Shown: positions 51,720 through 62,623, counted from the stretch's first letter. The stretch: 64,000 nt of DNA from Macrosoma leucophasiata (GCA_036365455.1 JAWQUS010000025.1:25890001-25954000); one strand, 5' to 3'. Numbers and translations: made by a program. Notes: generated from the sequence alone by a model not told the origin.

Positions 51720-52059
51720 ATGTGGAGCGCGCATGGTCCGGCGCCTGGTGTAGATCATAAGCAATCTACTCGGTAAAGCACTACGGGCGCGGTCGGGTAG
51801 TGTGATGGGTGACCGCTAGTGGTAAATTAAATGCGCGTTTCCGTGCTTCGGAGGGCACGTTAAGCCGTCGGTCCCGGTTGCTATCGTCAGATAGCAGTCG
51901 TTAAACCTTGTCGGAAGCCTTATGGGCGGTTCGAAAACATCCGACCGCGGGTTGGCCACTAACCCACCCACTTCCACCAATCCGCATCGGAGCAGCGTGG
52001 TGGAGTAAGCTCCAGGCCAGCAGTGGGACGTATAATGGGTTGCCATTATTATTATTATA
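51720..52059 (+). mobile_element. Family G SINE with 5S rRNA-like head, full length
   Basis: GGCGCGGTCGGGTAGTGTGA then TGGGTGACCGC in the 5S-like part; ends GGGACGTATAATGGGTTGCC and (ATT)n. Confidence 0.8.
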
Positions 52060-52475
52060 AGAAGTGCAGGTATGTTGCGAGACTTGTATTTTTAAACACT
52101 AATGTTTTTACTGGGTTTTTGTTTTTAAATGTTTTTTATCTTTTTTTCATATACCTATTAAATTAGACTTGTTTTCCTGTATCTTGTTTCGTACTAGATA
52201 ATTCCTGGAATAATGTCAGTGCATAATTATATTTAACAACGTGTATTCTATAATATAAAAATAAGTCGGGTTTTCCTTCCTGACGCTATAATTCCAGAAC
52301 GCACGAACAGATTTCCACGGTTTTGCATTCATTGGAAAGGTCTCGGGCTCCGTGAGGTTTATAGCAAAGATAAATATAACTACGTTAAGAGAAACCGACT
52401 TCAAAACTGAAAAGTAAAAAATAATAAAGATTTAATTGGAATTATATGCTACCTATTATTTATATGTGCTATTTA
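52060..52475. other. Unassigned sequence with repeat fragment
   Basis: GAAACCGACTTCAAAACTG near 52380 belongs to the same dispersed repeat class as 18428-18475. Confidence 0.35.
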
Positions 52476-53009
52476 TTAATAGATTTGAAGTCGATACCAT
52501 ATGCCATATTTACGGAGACCATAAATAAAACGGATACAATTGTTAAGTATGCGATCCATTTTGTTCAGGAGTTCTTGAGATAAATCGAAGTAACAAACAT
52601 CTGCATAATCAATGGCCGGAAGAATGAGCGATTGTACTAAGAGAAGTTTAGTTTTAGAGGGAAGAAAATTCTTGAATCTATATAGAGAACGCAGTGACGC
52701 CGTGGCGTTTTTACAGATGTTACTAACTTGGTAATCCCAGTTAAGATTAACATCCAAATATAAACCTAAGTCTTTTACATTATGGGAAATTACAATTGGA
52801 ATGTTATCTAAGAGTAATGGAGCTAGGTTATTTAAATTAAGCTTGCTGGTGTGATAATGACTACCTAACACAATAGCTTGACATTTGCTGGTGTTCACTG
52901 ATATACCAAACTTATCACACCAAGAAGATATTGCTAAAAGATCATCATTCAGTAAATCAAATTTTAATTTTAATCGTATATAAATAAATCGAATTTTGTA
53001 CAATTTCAA
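52476..53009 (-). pseudogene. LINE reverse transcriptase fragment (thumb region)
   Basis: 177-codon minus frame: FGISVNTSKCQAIVLGS, IVISHNVKDLGLYLDVNLNW, then SLILPAIDYADVCY and IRFIYGLRKY. These are the post-catalytic RT motifs of CR1/Jockey-type LINEs. The catalytic YxDD part is upstream of the fragment and absent; the frame diverges after FIYGLRKY. Confidence 0.88.
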
Positions 53010-54083
53010 TTAGTTTTATCATTAATTTAATATTTTTTATATAATTTTTTCCCTTATTCATGATTTTGAATTGCATTGCAACTGTTATTTGTGAAATAAA
53101 ATGGGTTACGTAAAAAATATCCAAAAATTCACATAAAAAAAATCGTAAAAAAAATAATAAAACGATTATTAGATCTTAAATTGTATTTTTTTATACATTA
53201 TTACTTACTTAATAAAATAAAAACCAAATTGCTTATGTTCCAATACATTTTTTGTATACTACACGTGTTTAAAAGTTCGTACAAAAAAACGGCCCTCTTC
53301 AAATGGCACCTAAGTGGGTGTCGTATTTCATTAGGTAATAAAACATCCTCGGGCGGCAGCGACGGATCGTTTTTTGTTTACAATAACTTGAGCTTATCGC
53401 CAAACTAGTTTAAACAATGGCACGTTGTTATGTTTAACACAGTTTGAGTATGATTGTATTTAAAATGAGGCTTATAATTGGTACTAAAAATAGTGTCTCT
53501 TAGAAACTAAGATTTTTCGGAGTAATGTACTTACAACTGTTATAATATTTAACTTTTCAAGATTAACATGAAATTAGGCATTATTTTCAATGAAAACATC
53601 TGCATATTTGAAAGAAAAATATCTAAAAACATGATCTTAAATATAGTGCAAAATTTAACATATTTGCTCAATTAAGGGTAAAAATAATATGGATAAGACT
53701 TTTAAAATTAAATTAATCTGTACAATTTGTTTTTTTTTTACAACTCACTTTTACTTTAACGCCTTTATTGTTGTAAAAAACATTTTTTTAATGATTGCGT
53801 TAGAGTCATAAAAAATAAAGAAAAGTATGTGTACTTACGTAGGCACGTAAAAGTTATATTCTTTTAGACGTAACAATCCAATAAACCAGAAATGAAACAA
53901 AACGACAAAAAAGTTTAGCAACTAGCTTTAGGCTGTCGCTGTTATCTGTTGGGGTGCGCGCGCAGATAACAACTTCAATAATATTTTGGACATTTCTCAC
54001 ACCCTGTTGTCCATTCCCATTTTAAGCTAAGCATAGCTTGTGTTATGGGTACTACACAACTAATAAACTAAATAAAGATGTTC
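53010..54083. other. AT-rich unassigned sequence
   Basis: No gene. 53906-53970 resembles 30155-30215 and contains a small hairpin (GTTATCTG/CAGATAAC). Confidence 0.35.
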
Positions 54084-54166
54084 AGCAGCCTAGTGGTAAC
54101 AGGCCACTACGCTGGGGTCCTGGGTTCAATTCCCGGATAATAGAGATAACGGTGTAAAATCCTTTT
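54084..54166 (+). mobile_element. Family J SINE, tRNA-like head only
   Basis: AGCCTAGTGGTAACAGGCC (A-box region), CTGGGTTCAATTCCCGG (B box), AGAGATAACGGTGTAAAATC. Confidence 0.75.
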
Positions 54167-54372
54167 GTAAAAACCTCCCCTTGGCCGCCGCCACGGGCTG
54201 CCATTCTGGCGCTTGAGCCGTCTCTACAACATCCACCCCTAGGACGCCCACGAGCATTGCAACCACGGGCTTCGCCAGTTGTGTTAGTACTATTTCATGC
54301 AAAACAAAGCCAACAAAAACAAAGTTAGCGTGCAAAGTAAACATTTTCAAGGTTAAAAATTTGTTATAAATA

Positions 54373-54533
54373 CTCTTACACTCGTGTAGGTGTTACTGTC
54401 GTGGATGCCATTGTACACACACACAAACACCCCAACCCGAAACCAATATCTGTTCGCCATATAAATATTTGTTCCGGTGCGGGGATCGAACCCGTGACCC
54501 TTCAAATCAAACGGTCGTCTCACACCGTTGGAT
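54373..54533 (-). mobile_element. Family C SINE, 5' end missing
   Basis: TTCCGGTGCGGGGATCGAAC and CTCACACCGTTGGA in complement; body with ATTTATATGGCGAACAG. Confidence 0.8.
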
Positions 54534-54775
54534 CGTGTTAAAAGCATCAATCCAATCATTAACATTCAAAATTGTTAAACGCATCAAACCAAATCAATAT
54601 GCAAAAAAAATCAATAGAAAGGAATTAAAAATATATCAAATCGATATAAAGAAAATCACTAATTGATCACTGGCGCCAAACACCAAAAAAACAATTAACT
54701 TAAACAACAAAAAAGAAAGACTTAAAAAAATCTAATATGTAGTTCAAAAGTCGTATCCATACTAATTTATATAAA

Positions 54776-54999
54776 TGTCACGAGTCAAGTGTCCTACCCC
54801 CCTACAAACTAAACGGTTGTTGAAAAAACGTTACGGCAATAGTAGCTATATTATGTAATGAAAGGAAAACTATCACATTTAATTTGGCGGTACAAGTTTG
54901 CAAATAAAAGTAATAGTCGACTAGATGAACTTTAATCGAAAAATTCGAACAACTCTATAGAAAATATGTATTTCTTTTATTCATTACATCTTTAAAACC
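54776..54999 (+). repeat. Family I internal fragment
   Basis: CTAAACGGTTGTTG, AGTAGCTATATTATGTAATG, ACTATCACATTTAATTTGGC, AATAGTCGACTAGATG. Confidence 0.7.
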
Positions 55000-55094
55000 C
55001 TCCGGCCACCAGAGAAATATGACAATTGATATCTTATTGTTCTTGGGCCCAATGGATCCGTCTGCTGCTTCAGTGATTAACAGTAAATTGTGAA

Positions 55095-55208
55095 TAACAG
55101 CAACGCATCTGTATTTTGACCTCTGGTCATCGTGTCTGTAGGCTGCAGTCATCACTTAACATCAATGTGAACTGCATGCTTGTATGCGACTTTTATGACA
55201 TAAAAAAT
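55095..55208 (+). mobile_element. Family A SINE-like element, 3' part
   Basis: GCAACGCATCTGTATTTTGA to TGACATAAAAAATAA. Confidence 0.82.
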
Positions 55209-55240
55209 AATAATATAAAAAGGATTTTTTTATTACCTAG

Positions 55241-55285
55241 ATGTATACAAAGAAAGAAAGAAAGAATTGCCTTTTATAAGCTACA
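55241..55285 (-). mobile_element. 45-bp LINE tail insertion with 11-bp target-site duplication
   Basis: TTATTACCTAG at 55230-55240 and 55286-55296 encloses a (GAAA)n-bearing segment, the complement of a LINE tail with (TTTC)n. Confidence 0.7.
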
Positions 55286-55339
55286 TTATTACCTAGTAAT
55301 CATCAATGCGAACTGTGTGCTTATTTATGTACTTCGTCC

Positions 55340-55613
55340 ACGCTGGTGGTAGAATTGACGACCCGGTCAGTCCAGCGGTGTGAGATGACCGTTTGATTCG
55401 AAGGGTCGCGGGTTCAAATATTTGTATGGCCTACAGATATTTGTTTCGGGTCTGGGTGTTTGTGTATGTGTTGTGTGTGTACAACGGCACCCACGACACA
55501 GGTTTATACCTAGGTGGGGCTGTGAGTGTAAGCGTATTTTATTTATTTATTTATTATTACTCGTAATTCCGGTAAAGGGAGGGTGTAAGCACCACCACAT
55601 TACCTAATATTAA
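55340..55613 (+). mobile_element. Family A SINE-like fragment split by a family C SINE
   Basis: GCTGGTGGTAGAA before and GTAAGCACCACCACATTACC after the insertion. Confidence 0.7.
55354..55560 (+). mobile_element. Family C tRNA-headed SINE
   Basis: GACGACCCGGTCAGTCCAGC start; the B box is broken by a deletion after GTCGCGGGTTC; ends GTGTAAGCGTATTTTATTT with (TTTA)n. Confidence 0.85.
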
Positions 55614-55674
55614 ATATTACTAAACAATATTCTTTTTCTCTTATATTTCTGTAAATGTATAGTGTATTTTAGTT

Positions 55675-56036
55675 TTAAAGAAAAATGGAAAGAAAAATTT
55701 GACTTCAGGCGAGGCGCGAACTCGCGACCTACTGGGAATCTAGTCCAGCCGCTCTTCCAATTGAGCTACTGAAGCCCTGCCCGATTTGTCAAATCTTTCC
55801 TTCACATCTATTGCATTGCTTTATGGTAGCAGCAGCGCCATCTATTACCAACTATGCTAGTTAGGCAACCGATATAATAGACTTTTCAGTTTATTGAATA
55901 TCGTAAAGAAGTCGCTTTTACCCTTAATAATTGTTTTATATTATTTCGCATTAACACATGCTTGTGAAATATATTTTTCTTTAAATATAAAATATATTTC
56001 ACAAGCATGTGTTAATGCGAAATAATATAAAACAAA
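55675..56036 (-). mobile_element. Family B element with inverted terminal segments
   Basis: tRNA-like part 55701-55775 (minus), followed by T5, leader up to about 55932, then the tail sequence and its inverted copy: 55932-55975 and about 55990-56033 form an inverted pair of GCATTAACACATGCTTGTG. This shows the 5' terminus of the family best. Confidence 0.8.
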
Positions 56037-56089
56037 TGTATAGTGTACACTTTGTTGAAGCAACTTTCAATTAAATAAATAAATAAAAA

Positions 56090-56280
56090 TAATTAAATCC
56101 CTACTAATATTATAAATGCGATAGTAACTCTGTCTGTCTGTTGCCTTTTCACGTCCAAACAACTGAACCGATTTGAATTAAATTTGGTACAGCGATAGAG
56201 CTGACTTTGAGAAACTTAGTTAACTTAGTTATTTATAAAACGACATCCATGCCGGCGAAGCCGCGGGCAACAGCTAGTAA
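56090..56280 (-). repeat. Family H dispersed repeat
   Basis: CTGTCTGTCTGTTGCC, AACTGAACCGATTTGAATT, GAAGCCGCGGGCAACAGCTA. Confidence 0.75.
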
Positions 56281-56596
56281 ATAAATAAATCACTTGTTAC
56301 CGCGGGACTCTTCATAGGCAATTCCCATTCGCTCTTGGCCGCTTTTTATTAGTAAATATAAAATTCTAAGTAGCTACTTGCAGTAAATGTGTTCGATTAA
56401 TATCACATTTCTCTACAATTAAATCATGTTAATTTCCATACTGTTACATTCAAATTAATAATTATTATTATAATCATATGCAAATTATTCCTAAACGCAG
56501 TAACTGTACCTAATATATCAAGGCATAACATAGATTGTGTATGATATTCAGAACGCTGAATTAAATACGAAATTAAACCTTTTCCCAATATTTTTT
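56281..56596. other. Unassigned AT-rich sequence
   Basis: Nothing recognised. Confidence 0.35.
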
Positions 56597-56872
56597 ACTG
56601 GTGGTAGAGCTCCAGTGACGAATCTCGCGGGCGCAGGCACCACCGCATTACCTAATATACTTACCGCTAAATAGTAGTGTTCAGCACTATCGTGTTCCGG
56701 TCAGGTGGTAATGTACGGCCCTGTAATTTCAGGCACAGAGGCATATCACCTAATGCCTCAGGAGTGGCAGCGCATCTGCATTTTGAACTCTGGTCATTGT
56801 GTGGGTGTCTATAGGCTGCAGTCCTTAACATCAATGTGAACTGCATGTTTGTTTGCCACGTCCGTTACATAA
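56597..56872 (+). mobile_element. Family A SINE-like element, full length
   Basis: Starts ACTGGTGGTAGAGCTCC; its tail has turned into ACATAAATATATATATATA. Confidence 0.87.
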
Positions 56873-56989
56873 ATATATATATATACTAATATATATATAT
56901 TTTACTATAATACTTAATCACATAAAATAATGGAATTGGTAACTGACACGAGAAGAAGAAGAAGAAGAAGAAGATCGCACTACACTGCT

Positions 56990-57125
56990 GCCCATGTTGA
57001 GTTGCAATACCACTCCTTCGGAATGGTTTGGCTGCCATTGTTCCATTGACTGACTGCATTATCTTCCACTGGAAGATAATTCTTCCATTAGTGAGAGATG
57101 GGGTCGTCACGTCCCGACGCCGACG
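56990..57125 (-). repeat. Family O fragment
   Basis: GAATGGTTTGGCTGCCATTG, TTGACTGACTGCA, GAAGATAATTCTTCCATTAG, GTCGTCACGTCCCGACG, in complementary orientation to 46.2 kb. A (GAA)n microsatellite is at 56950-56973. Confidence 0.6.
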
Positions 57126-57224
57126 TTTGTGACATATAAAGCTATAAATAATCAAATTTCAAATGTCTCTATCAAACGTGCAAACATAAAAAAATAAAGG
57201 TAAGGCAAGGTAGGTACTCCCTAC

Positions 57225-57895
57225 TAAGACGAGGGGTCATTGCCCATAGTGCACCTATTTAGTCCACCTGGGTGAACCAGGGGGACTTTTCTACCCGTGG
57301 TACTCCTATTATAAATTGGATGTACCAGGGGTAATTACTTCTTTCCGTTGTTCACCTTAGTTCACCTAGGTGTTCCAAGGGAAATATATTTTTCCCGTGG
57401 TCCACCTGTGTCAGTGTTTGCGTAGAATGCTCAATTTTTTGTAAGTTAAGGGCATCATCAAATGTTTTCTTATGAATTGAGTGTAACGAACAATAATACG
57501 ATAAATGATTATGGAATCGAAACAGATGGGTTAGGTTATGTTAGATCGGTGACCACACAACGTCATCGACGACCTAAAAAACATCATCTTGAATTTAAAA
57601 ACCAGAGAGGAATTGAAGTTGCATGTTTATATTTTTCTGTGTCAACTAGTCTTTTATTCGCATATGAAAATTGTTAGGTGGACCATGGGCAATACATTCC
57701 GCTGAACTATCTAGCAGGTGGACCACCGGAAGTACAAATTAACCCTGGTACATCTCTTGTGAGTAGGCTCACAAGAGATGTACCATGGGGAGAAAATTTA
57801 ACCCCTTGTCAGAGAATATGTAATAATCCCTTGGTTCACCCAGGTGGACTAAATAGGTGGACACCTTTAAGGTAGTGTGTGGGCAATGACACCCT
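57225..57895. mobile_element. ~670-bp foldback element with internal inverted motifs
   Basis: A perfect 28-bp arm, 57252-57279 (CACCTATTTAGTCCACCTGG...), returns inverted at 57832-57859; GGGTCATTGCCC returns near 57881-57892 with a 1-bp gap. Inside are inverted GTGGTCCACCTG and GTACCAGGGGTAATTA motifs and a 17-bp-arm hairpin at 57747-57784. The 71-codon frame at 57462-57677 is unlikely to be coding. Confidence 0.75.
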
Positions 57896-57954
57896 AAGAC
57901 AATGCCTTTATTTTTACCACGGGCAATGACCGGTCGGTTTTTGCGAGTTATACT

Positions 57955-58037
57955 TGTTTAGTTTAATATACACAAGATAATTCTGAAAACTAGTTGGATT
58001 TCAATGAGTGTGGCTCGCGAAATCCTAAGAACAAACC
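57955..58037 (-). mobile_element. Family D fragment
   Basis: Complement of the 2.85-2.96-kb end: ATTTCAATGAGTGTGGCTCG, CGAAATCCTAAGAACA. Confidence 0.65.
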
Positions 58038-58080
58038 ATTATGTCTGCGTTCTGCCTAAAATCTGGTTGAAGAAAGAGTA

Positions 58081-58333
58081 CAGTACACAATAATAAATAT
58101 TGGACATCGAGCCTACGAAAGAGACAATCGGCTAGTTTCGACTTCGTAGAGCGTTATCTCAGCTGCACACTGCCAACGTAAGCACTGATAGTCCGGTATT
58201 GGTCAAAACTTGATTAAAATGGTCGACAAATGTCACATAGGTAAAGTGCAATAGAGATAACACTTTACAGGCCCGAAAATGAACCGAAGTCTTCTTCCTA
58301 AGGTCGATGTACAATATTTCTTGTTGGATACTG
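58081..58333. mobile_element. Family L MITE with TA duplication
   Basis: 253 bp, alignable with 44859-45115 over its whole length; TA at 58079-58080 and 58334-58335. Confidence 0.85.
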
Positions 58334-58674
58334 TATACACAAACTGCAATAAACAAGGCGAAAAATGCTTTACGTCAACCAACTGCAATATTTAGTACTT
58401 CACTCCACTGACTTCGAAAATTATAACGGCATCATTGTCAGAGTGCAGTTAAATTTTTAATGTGCAGTTGCATTGCGGCAGCTTTGGTAATTGCAATCTG
58501 AGTTGGAAATTCTGTAAATAGGTAATTCTTTCTACATGGTTGGATACTGGCGATTTTAAAGGCAAGTGTATAACGACGTATTTCTGAATGAAGGTTATTC
58601 ATAAATACTATATTGCACATCATAAAACTGGTGATAGATCTAAAGGTCCAGAGTATTATGATTGCATTGCCGTT
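58334..58674. other. Unassigned sequence
   Basis: Nothing recognised. Confidence 0.35.
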
Positions 58675-58921
58675 GGGCTATATTTCACCGGGACACCATG
58701 GCGGCGCAACCCGTCACTCCATCATGGTATCCGGACTTGCGGCCGAGTGAGTGAGATACCATAGATAATTTGTGGTGGCGCAACCAACATGGTAGCGCGA
58801 CCAGTAACATTGTGTGTCGGCATCCGAGCTATTTGCGCCGCCAAATTGATTATACAGCTGTATATTTTGTTTGTAGCGGCGATTGGTTGCGCCGCCCTGG
58901 CGTCCCGGTGAAATAGAGCCC
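58675..58921. mobile_element. 247-bp MITE with 37-bp terminal inverted repeats
   Basis: GGGCTATATTTCACCGGGAC...GGCGGCGCAACC at the left and its complement at 58885-58921 with three mismatches. A target-site duplication is not clear. Confidence 0.82.
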
Positions 58922-58994
58922 TTATTGCTTATCATTAACATATGAAGTACTGGCTTAGAGCCAAAACCGACGGGACACATGGCAGTGTACTTAA

Positions 58995-59480
58995 AGACCA
59001 TTTTTTTATGTCTGAAGGTTGACAGACAAGCAAACGGGCCACACGGTGGAAAGTGGTCACCGTCGGCTATGAACATTTGCAACACCGGGGGAGTTGCCAA
59101 CGCGCTGACAGCCCTAAAGGACTCTTTCTGCTTCCAGGGAACAGATTAAATAAATAATTTCAGAGGGAAGTTCGTTCCACAATTTATACGTTCTGGTCAG
59201 GAATTAACATGAAAATCGCACCGTTGAGCACTGCCAGGTGTCCAGTCTGTGAAGTGAAACTTCTCTCTTCGGCGGTTAGTACGGTGTAGGAAAAGAGACA
59301 GCCAGTTCAGCAGAGCGCTCACCATTGTAGAGACGGTACAACACGCACAGACTGCCGAGGTCTCTGCGCAGGCTCAGATGTACTGCTCGTACGTTGCCGG
59401 TGCGTTTTTGTAGGGAGTCAAGTGGACCAAGCTGGTATTTGGGTTTATCTCCTAAGATCGATGTCCAATACATCTTGCTG
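58995..59480 (-). mobile_element. Family K dispersed element
   Basis: TTGACAGACAAGCAAACGGG, AGGGAAGTTCGTTCCACAAT, GCACTGCCAGGTGTCCAGTC and CGCTCACCATTGTAGAGACG. It is more complete than the 23.2-kb copy. I recall similar text in many lepidopteran genomes, probably a non-LTR 3' region. Confidence 0.65.
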
Positions 59481-59497
59481 CGTATTGTAAAACTGTA

Positions 59498-59627
59498 TCA
59501 TGAGTACCATTGTATACACCAGCACCCAGACCTGAAGCTAATATTTATAGGCCGTACAAATATGTTCACGAACTCATGATCGTCGAATCAAGCTGTCGTC
59601 ACACACCGTTGGCCAAACCGGGTCGTC
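59498..59627 (-). mobile_element. Family C SINE, degenerate
   Basis: GTACCATTGTATACACCAGC, ATAGGCCGTACAAATATGTT, CACACCGTTGGCCAAACCGG. Confidence 0.65.
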
Positions 59628-59629
59628 CA

Positions 59630-59727
59630 TTTTGATCTCCAATTTTCGTAGATGTCTAAGGGATGCAGTATTCACTTGCCATACACGTGAACTGCATGCT
59701 TATTTGCCACTATCATCACATAAAAAT
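59630..59727 (+). mobile_element. Family A SINE-like element, degenerate 3' part
   Basis: GTGAACTGCATGCTTATTTG and CATCACATAAAAAT survive. Confidence 0.65.
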
Positions 59728-60190
59728 TCGTAACAAAAACCACGCAAAGTAGCGGGTAAAATGCAGTAATAAAATATACCATTTCCGCCGCAGTAATATA
59801 CTCGTAGTTCAATTTCGTCTTCATCTTGTTATATTTTTCAAAAACTTTTCATTAGGATGCCAGATTGTCGGTGCTTTCCCGACTCCTTATAACCAATATT
59901 GAAGCGAGGTGCCGAAGAAAATATTCATTTTATTCAATTCCCTGGAATCTTGCTGATAGAAAAATTGTTGCTGCGAATAAATCGCCTTATCTTGTTCACG
60001 GCTTAGCGTTGCATTGAAATGTTGAATTATGCATTTATTAATCGATTCTGATGAAATGTAGAAGTCGAGTTTGGTTTATTAAAACTTTTGTGGTTGAACT
60101 ATTGCTTCTTGAACAATATGAAGGAGTTTATGTGTATTATAAAGAAGATCGATGTCGAATTGATTTTTATTGAAATTTAAAAAAGTAAAC
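59728..60190. other. Unassigned AT-rich sequence
   Basis: Nothing recognised. Confidence 0.35.
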
Positions 60191-60195
60191 AAGAT

Positions 60196-60556
60196 GTGAA
60201 GCGCTTGGCTCCGCGGGTGGTGTAGATCGCAAGCGATCTACTTGGTTAAGCATTACGGGCGCGGTCGGGTGTGTGATGGTTGACCGCTAGTGGCAAATTA
60301 AAATGCGCATTTCCATGCTTCGGAGGACACCTTACGCCGTCGCACCCGTTTGCTATCGATAGATAGCAGTAGTTAAACCTTGTCGGACGCCTTATGGGCG
60401 GTTTGAAAACGTCCAACAGCGGGTTGGCCACTAATCCGTATCTCCACCAATCCGCATTGGAGCAGCGTGGTGGATTAAGCTCCAGGTTTCCCCCAAAAAA
60501 AGTTGAGAGACTCGTGCTCATCAGTGGGACGTATATTGGGTTGCCATTATTTATAC
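60196..60556 (+). mobile_element. Family G SINE with 5S rRNA-like head, full length
   Basis: A palindrome GTAGATCGCAAGCGATCTAC (60221-60240) precedes GGTTAAGCATTACGGGCGCG and TTGACCGCTAG; ends GTGGGACGTATATTGGGTTG. Confidence 0.8.
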
Positions 60557-60639
60557 AAGATGTGCCCAATTTATAACTGATGTATTAAGTTTATTGGTGG
60601 TTGAGTTACAATGTAGGAGTTCAAGGGTGTATCACCTGG

Positions 60640-61162
60640 GTGTATCACATCACCGTATTACCTAATCTATGCGCGCCAAATGCTAGTAATCCCGATTGTC
60701 AAAAGCCCTTATAACAAATGCCCGAATTACTTGCTCGAATGCTTAAAATCTTGATGGTTCATAAGCAAGCCCGAAAACTCAAAAGACCGACACACAAATG
60801 CCTGAACACTATTCGCAGAAAAATCATTAGCCCTAATGCTTAAAATTCCGATCGTTCATAAGCCCAAAATCAAATCTCTCGGTTCTTAGTACCAAATTGG
60901 GAAAGAATAGACACATAAATACAAAACGCAAGACAATTCTAAACGAAAATAAAACACATTAATCCATAAATGGAACAACCAGAACTCTAGAAAATTCTAT
61001 AAATAACATTGAAAATATCGTCAAATGATCGAACGGTCGCAGATCTGAGTTTTCGATAGTAAAGTTTTTCTGGGTCGATGTTGACAGCGGAAATGGCGTC
61101 ATCCATAAAACATATTTTATTGGTTTGTTACTCCGTTTTTCAGGTATTCCCTTATAAAATAC
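60640..61162. other. Degenerate SINE end and ~98-bp repeated motif
   Basis: 60640-60690 resembles a family A 5' region (ACCGTATTACCTAATC). A segment of type AATGCTTAAAATC..GAT followed by GTTCATAAGC occurs near 60738 and 60837, with a weaker relative at 60679. Confidence 0.4.
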
Positions 61163-61380
61163 TAGCTGTTGCCCGCGGCTCCGCCCGCGTGTAGGTCGCT
61201 TTTCGCGTAACCTGTGGAAACTCATCAAATCATCCAATGGCAACTTACAGCAACTTACAGAACTTGGCACATTTTTTCGGGATAAGAAGTCCTATAATCT
61301 AAAATCCGTTCAGTAGTATCGGCGTGATTGACGGACAAACATCCAAACAAAGAAACTTTCATAATTATAATATTAGTGTG
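61163..61380 (+). repeat. Family H dispersed repeat
   Basis: CTAGCTGTTGCCCGCGGCTC to ATTATAATATTAGTGTG. Confidence 0.75.
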
Positions 61381-61685
61381 ATTTCACTGTAAAATAGGTA
61401 CGTCGTATTTTACAGTGGCTGAGGCGATGCAGGGTGAATAGTTGAAAACGAGTTAGGGTTCAGAGTGAAGATACCTAAAATGTTCTCAAAAAAATAGGAA
61501 ATTAAATAGCCATTTCAAATATAAAAATGTAGATGCAAAATATTTTACGAGACGTTAATTTTTGAGGTTGGTGCCAGTAAATCCAGTATATTTTATATAG
61601 TGTAATATTTATTCGTAGGTTATTTCCTTATTTTATAATTAACTATTTAATTTATAAGTTTTACGCGCCTTTCATTGTTTTCTAT

Positions 61686-61793
61686 TTACCCAAAGGTTGA
61701 CTGGTAGACAATGCCTTTTAGTAGCATTAAGTCCGCCTTTTGTACAACATTTCTGTGTTTGCAATAAAGTTAAATAAATAAATAAATAAATCC
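61686..61793 (+). mobile_element. LINE 3' untranslated end with (AAAT)n tail
   Basis: ACCCAAAGGTTGACTGGTAG, GTCCGCCTTTTGTACAAC, GCAATAAAGTTAAATAAATA: a frequent lepidopteran LINE 3' terminus, from memory. Confidence 0.65.
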
Positions 61794-61979
61794 TACCATT
61801 GATAAAACTTCAATCAAAATAAAAACACAGAAAATTGATAGAAGTTTTCCTTTTAATAAGCTAGCTAGAGGTTTGGTAATTGAACTTAACTTAACCTTAG
61901 CTATTTTCGATAACTCATCGAAATCGACTTTTTTTTAAATTACTGTTTTTGTATGAGATGATTTGATAAGACATCTCAT

Positions 61980-62623
61980 TTTTAGGGTACCGTACCTTGA
62001 AAGGAAAAAAGGAACCCTTATAGGATCACTCGTGCGTCTGTCTGTCTGTCTGTCTGTCCGTCTGTCACAGCCAATTTGCTCCGAAACTACTCGACCGATT
62101 GATTTGAAATTTGATGGATATATGTAAATTGGTGACCCAAAGATGAAAACGTCAAGTAAAATAATAAATTTTAAACACCACCACATTCGGGGGGCCACAT
62201 TCGGGGGGTAAATCAGAAAATTAAAAAAAAAATTGTAAACTGTGTCGTGTGACATATCAAATGAAAGAGGTTAATGTCAGAATCTCAGATAATTTATTTT
62301 AATAATTTTTGTATAAACAAATTTGAAATTATTTAAGAAAAACGACTAAAATTTACCATTACCCCCCCCCCCCCCTTCCCTATCTCCGAAACTACTGAAC
62401 TTAAAATTTTGAAAAAAATGTAGAAAATAGTTCTTTGCCTATATAAATTACTGGAAAACCTGGGTATTCAAATTTAATCGAAAATTCTTAATAATATAAC
62501 CCCCCCTGCCGGTACCACCGTAACCGCTATGTCCCTGCATTTTAAATCAGTAATATTTTCGAAAATATTTATTTAAATTACGGCACCCTCACCACGCGAG
62601 TCGAACTCGCACTTGTCCGGTTT
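61980..62623 (+). repeat. Family I dispersed repeat, long version
   Basis: Starts TTTTTAGGGTACCGTACC, (GTCT)n at 62033-62066, a C13-14 run near 62363 and ends GAACTCGCACTTGTCCGG plus T run. Confidence 0.7.

Noticed and set aside
58714..59100. 128-codon minus-strand open frame
   Set aside because: Crosses a MITE and the start of a family K repeat; no domain.
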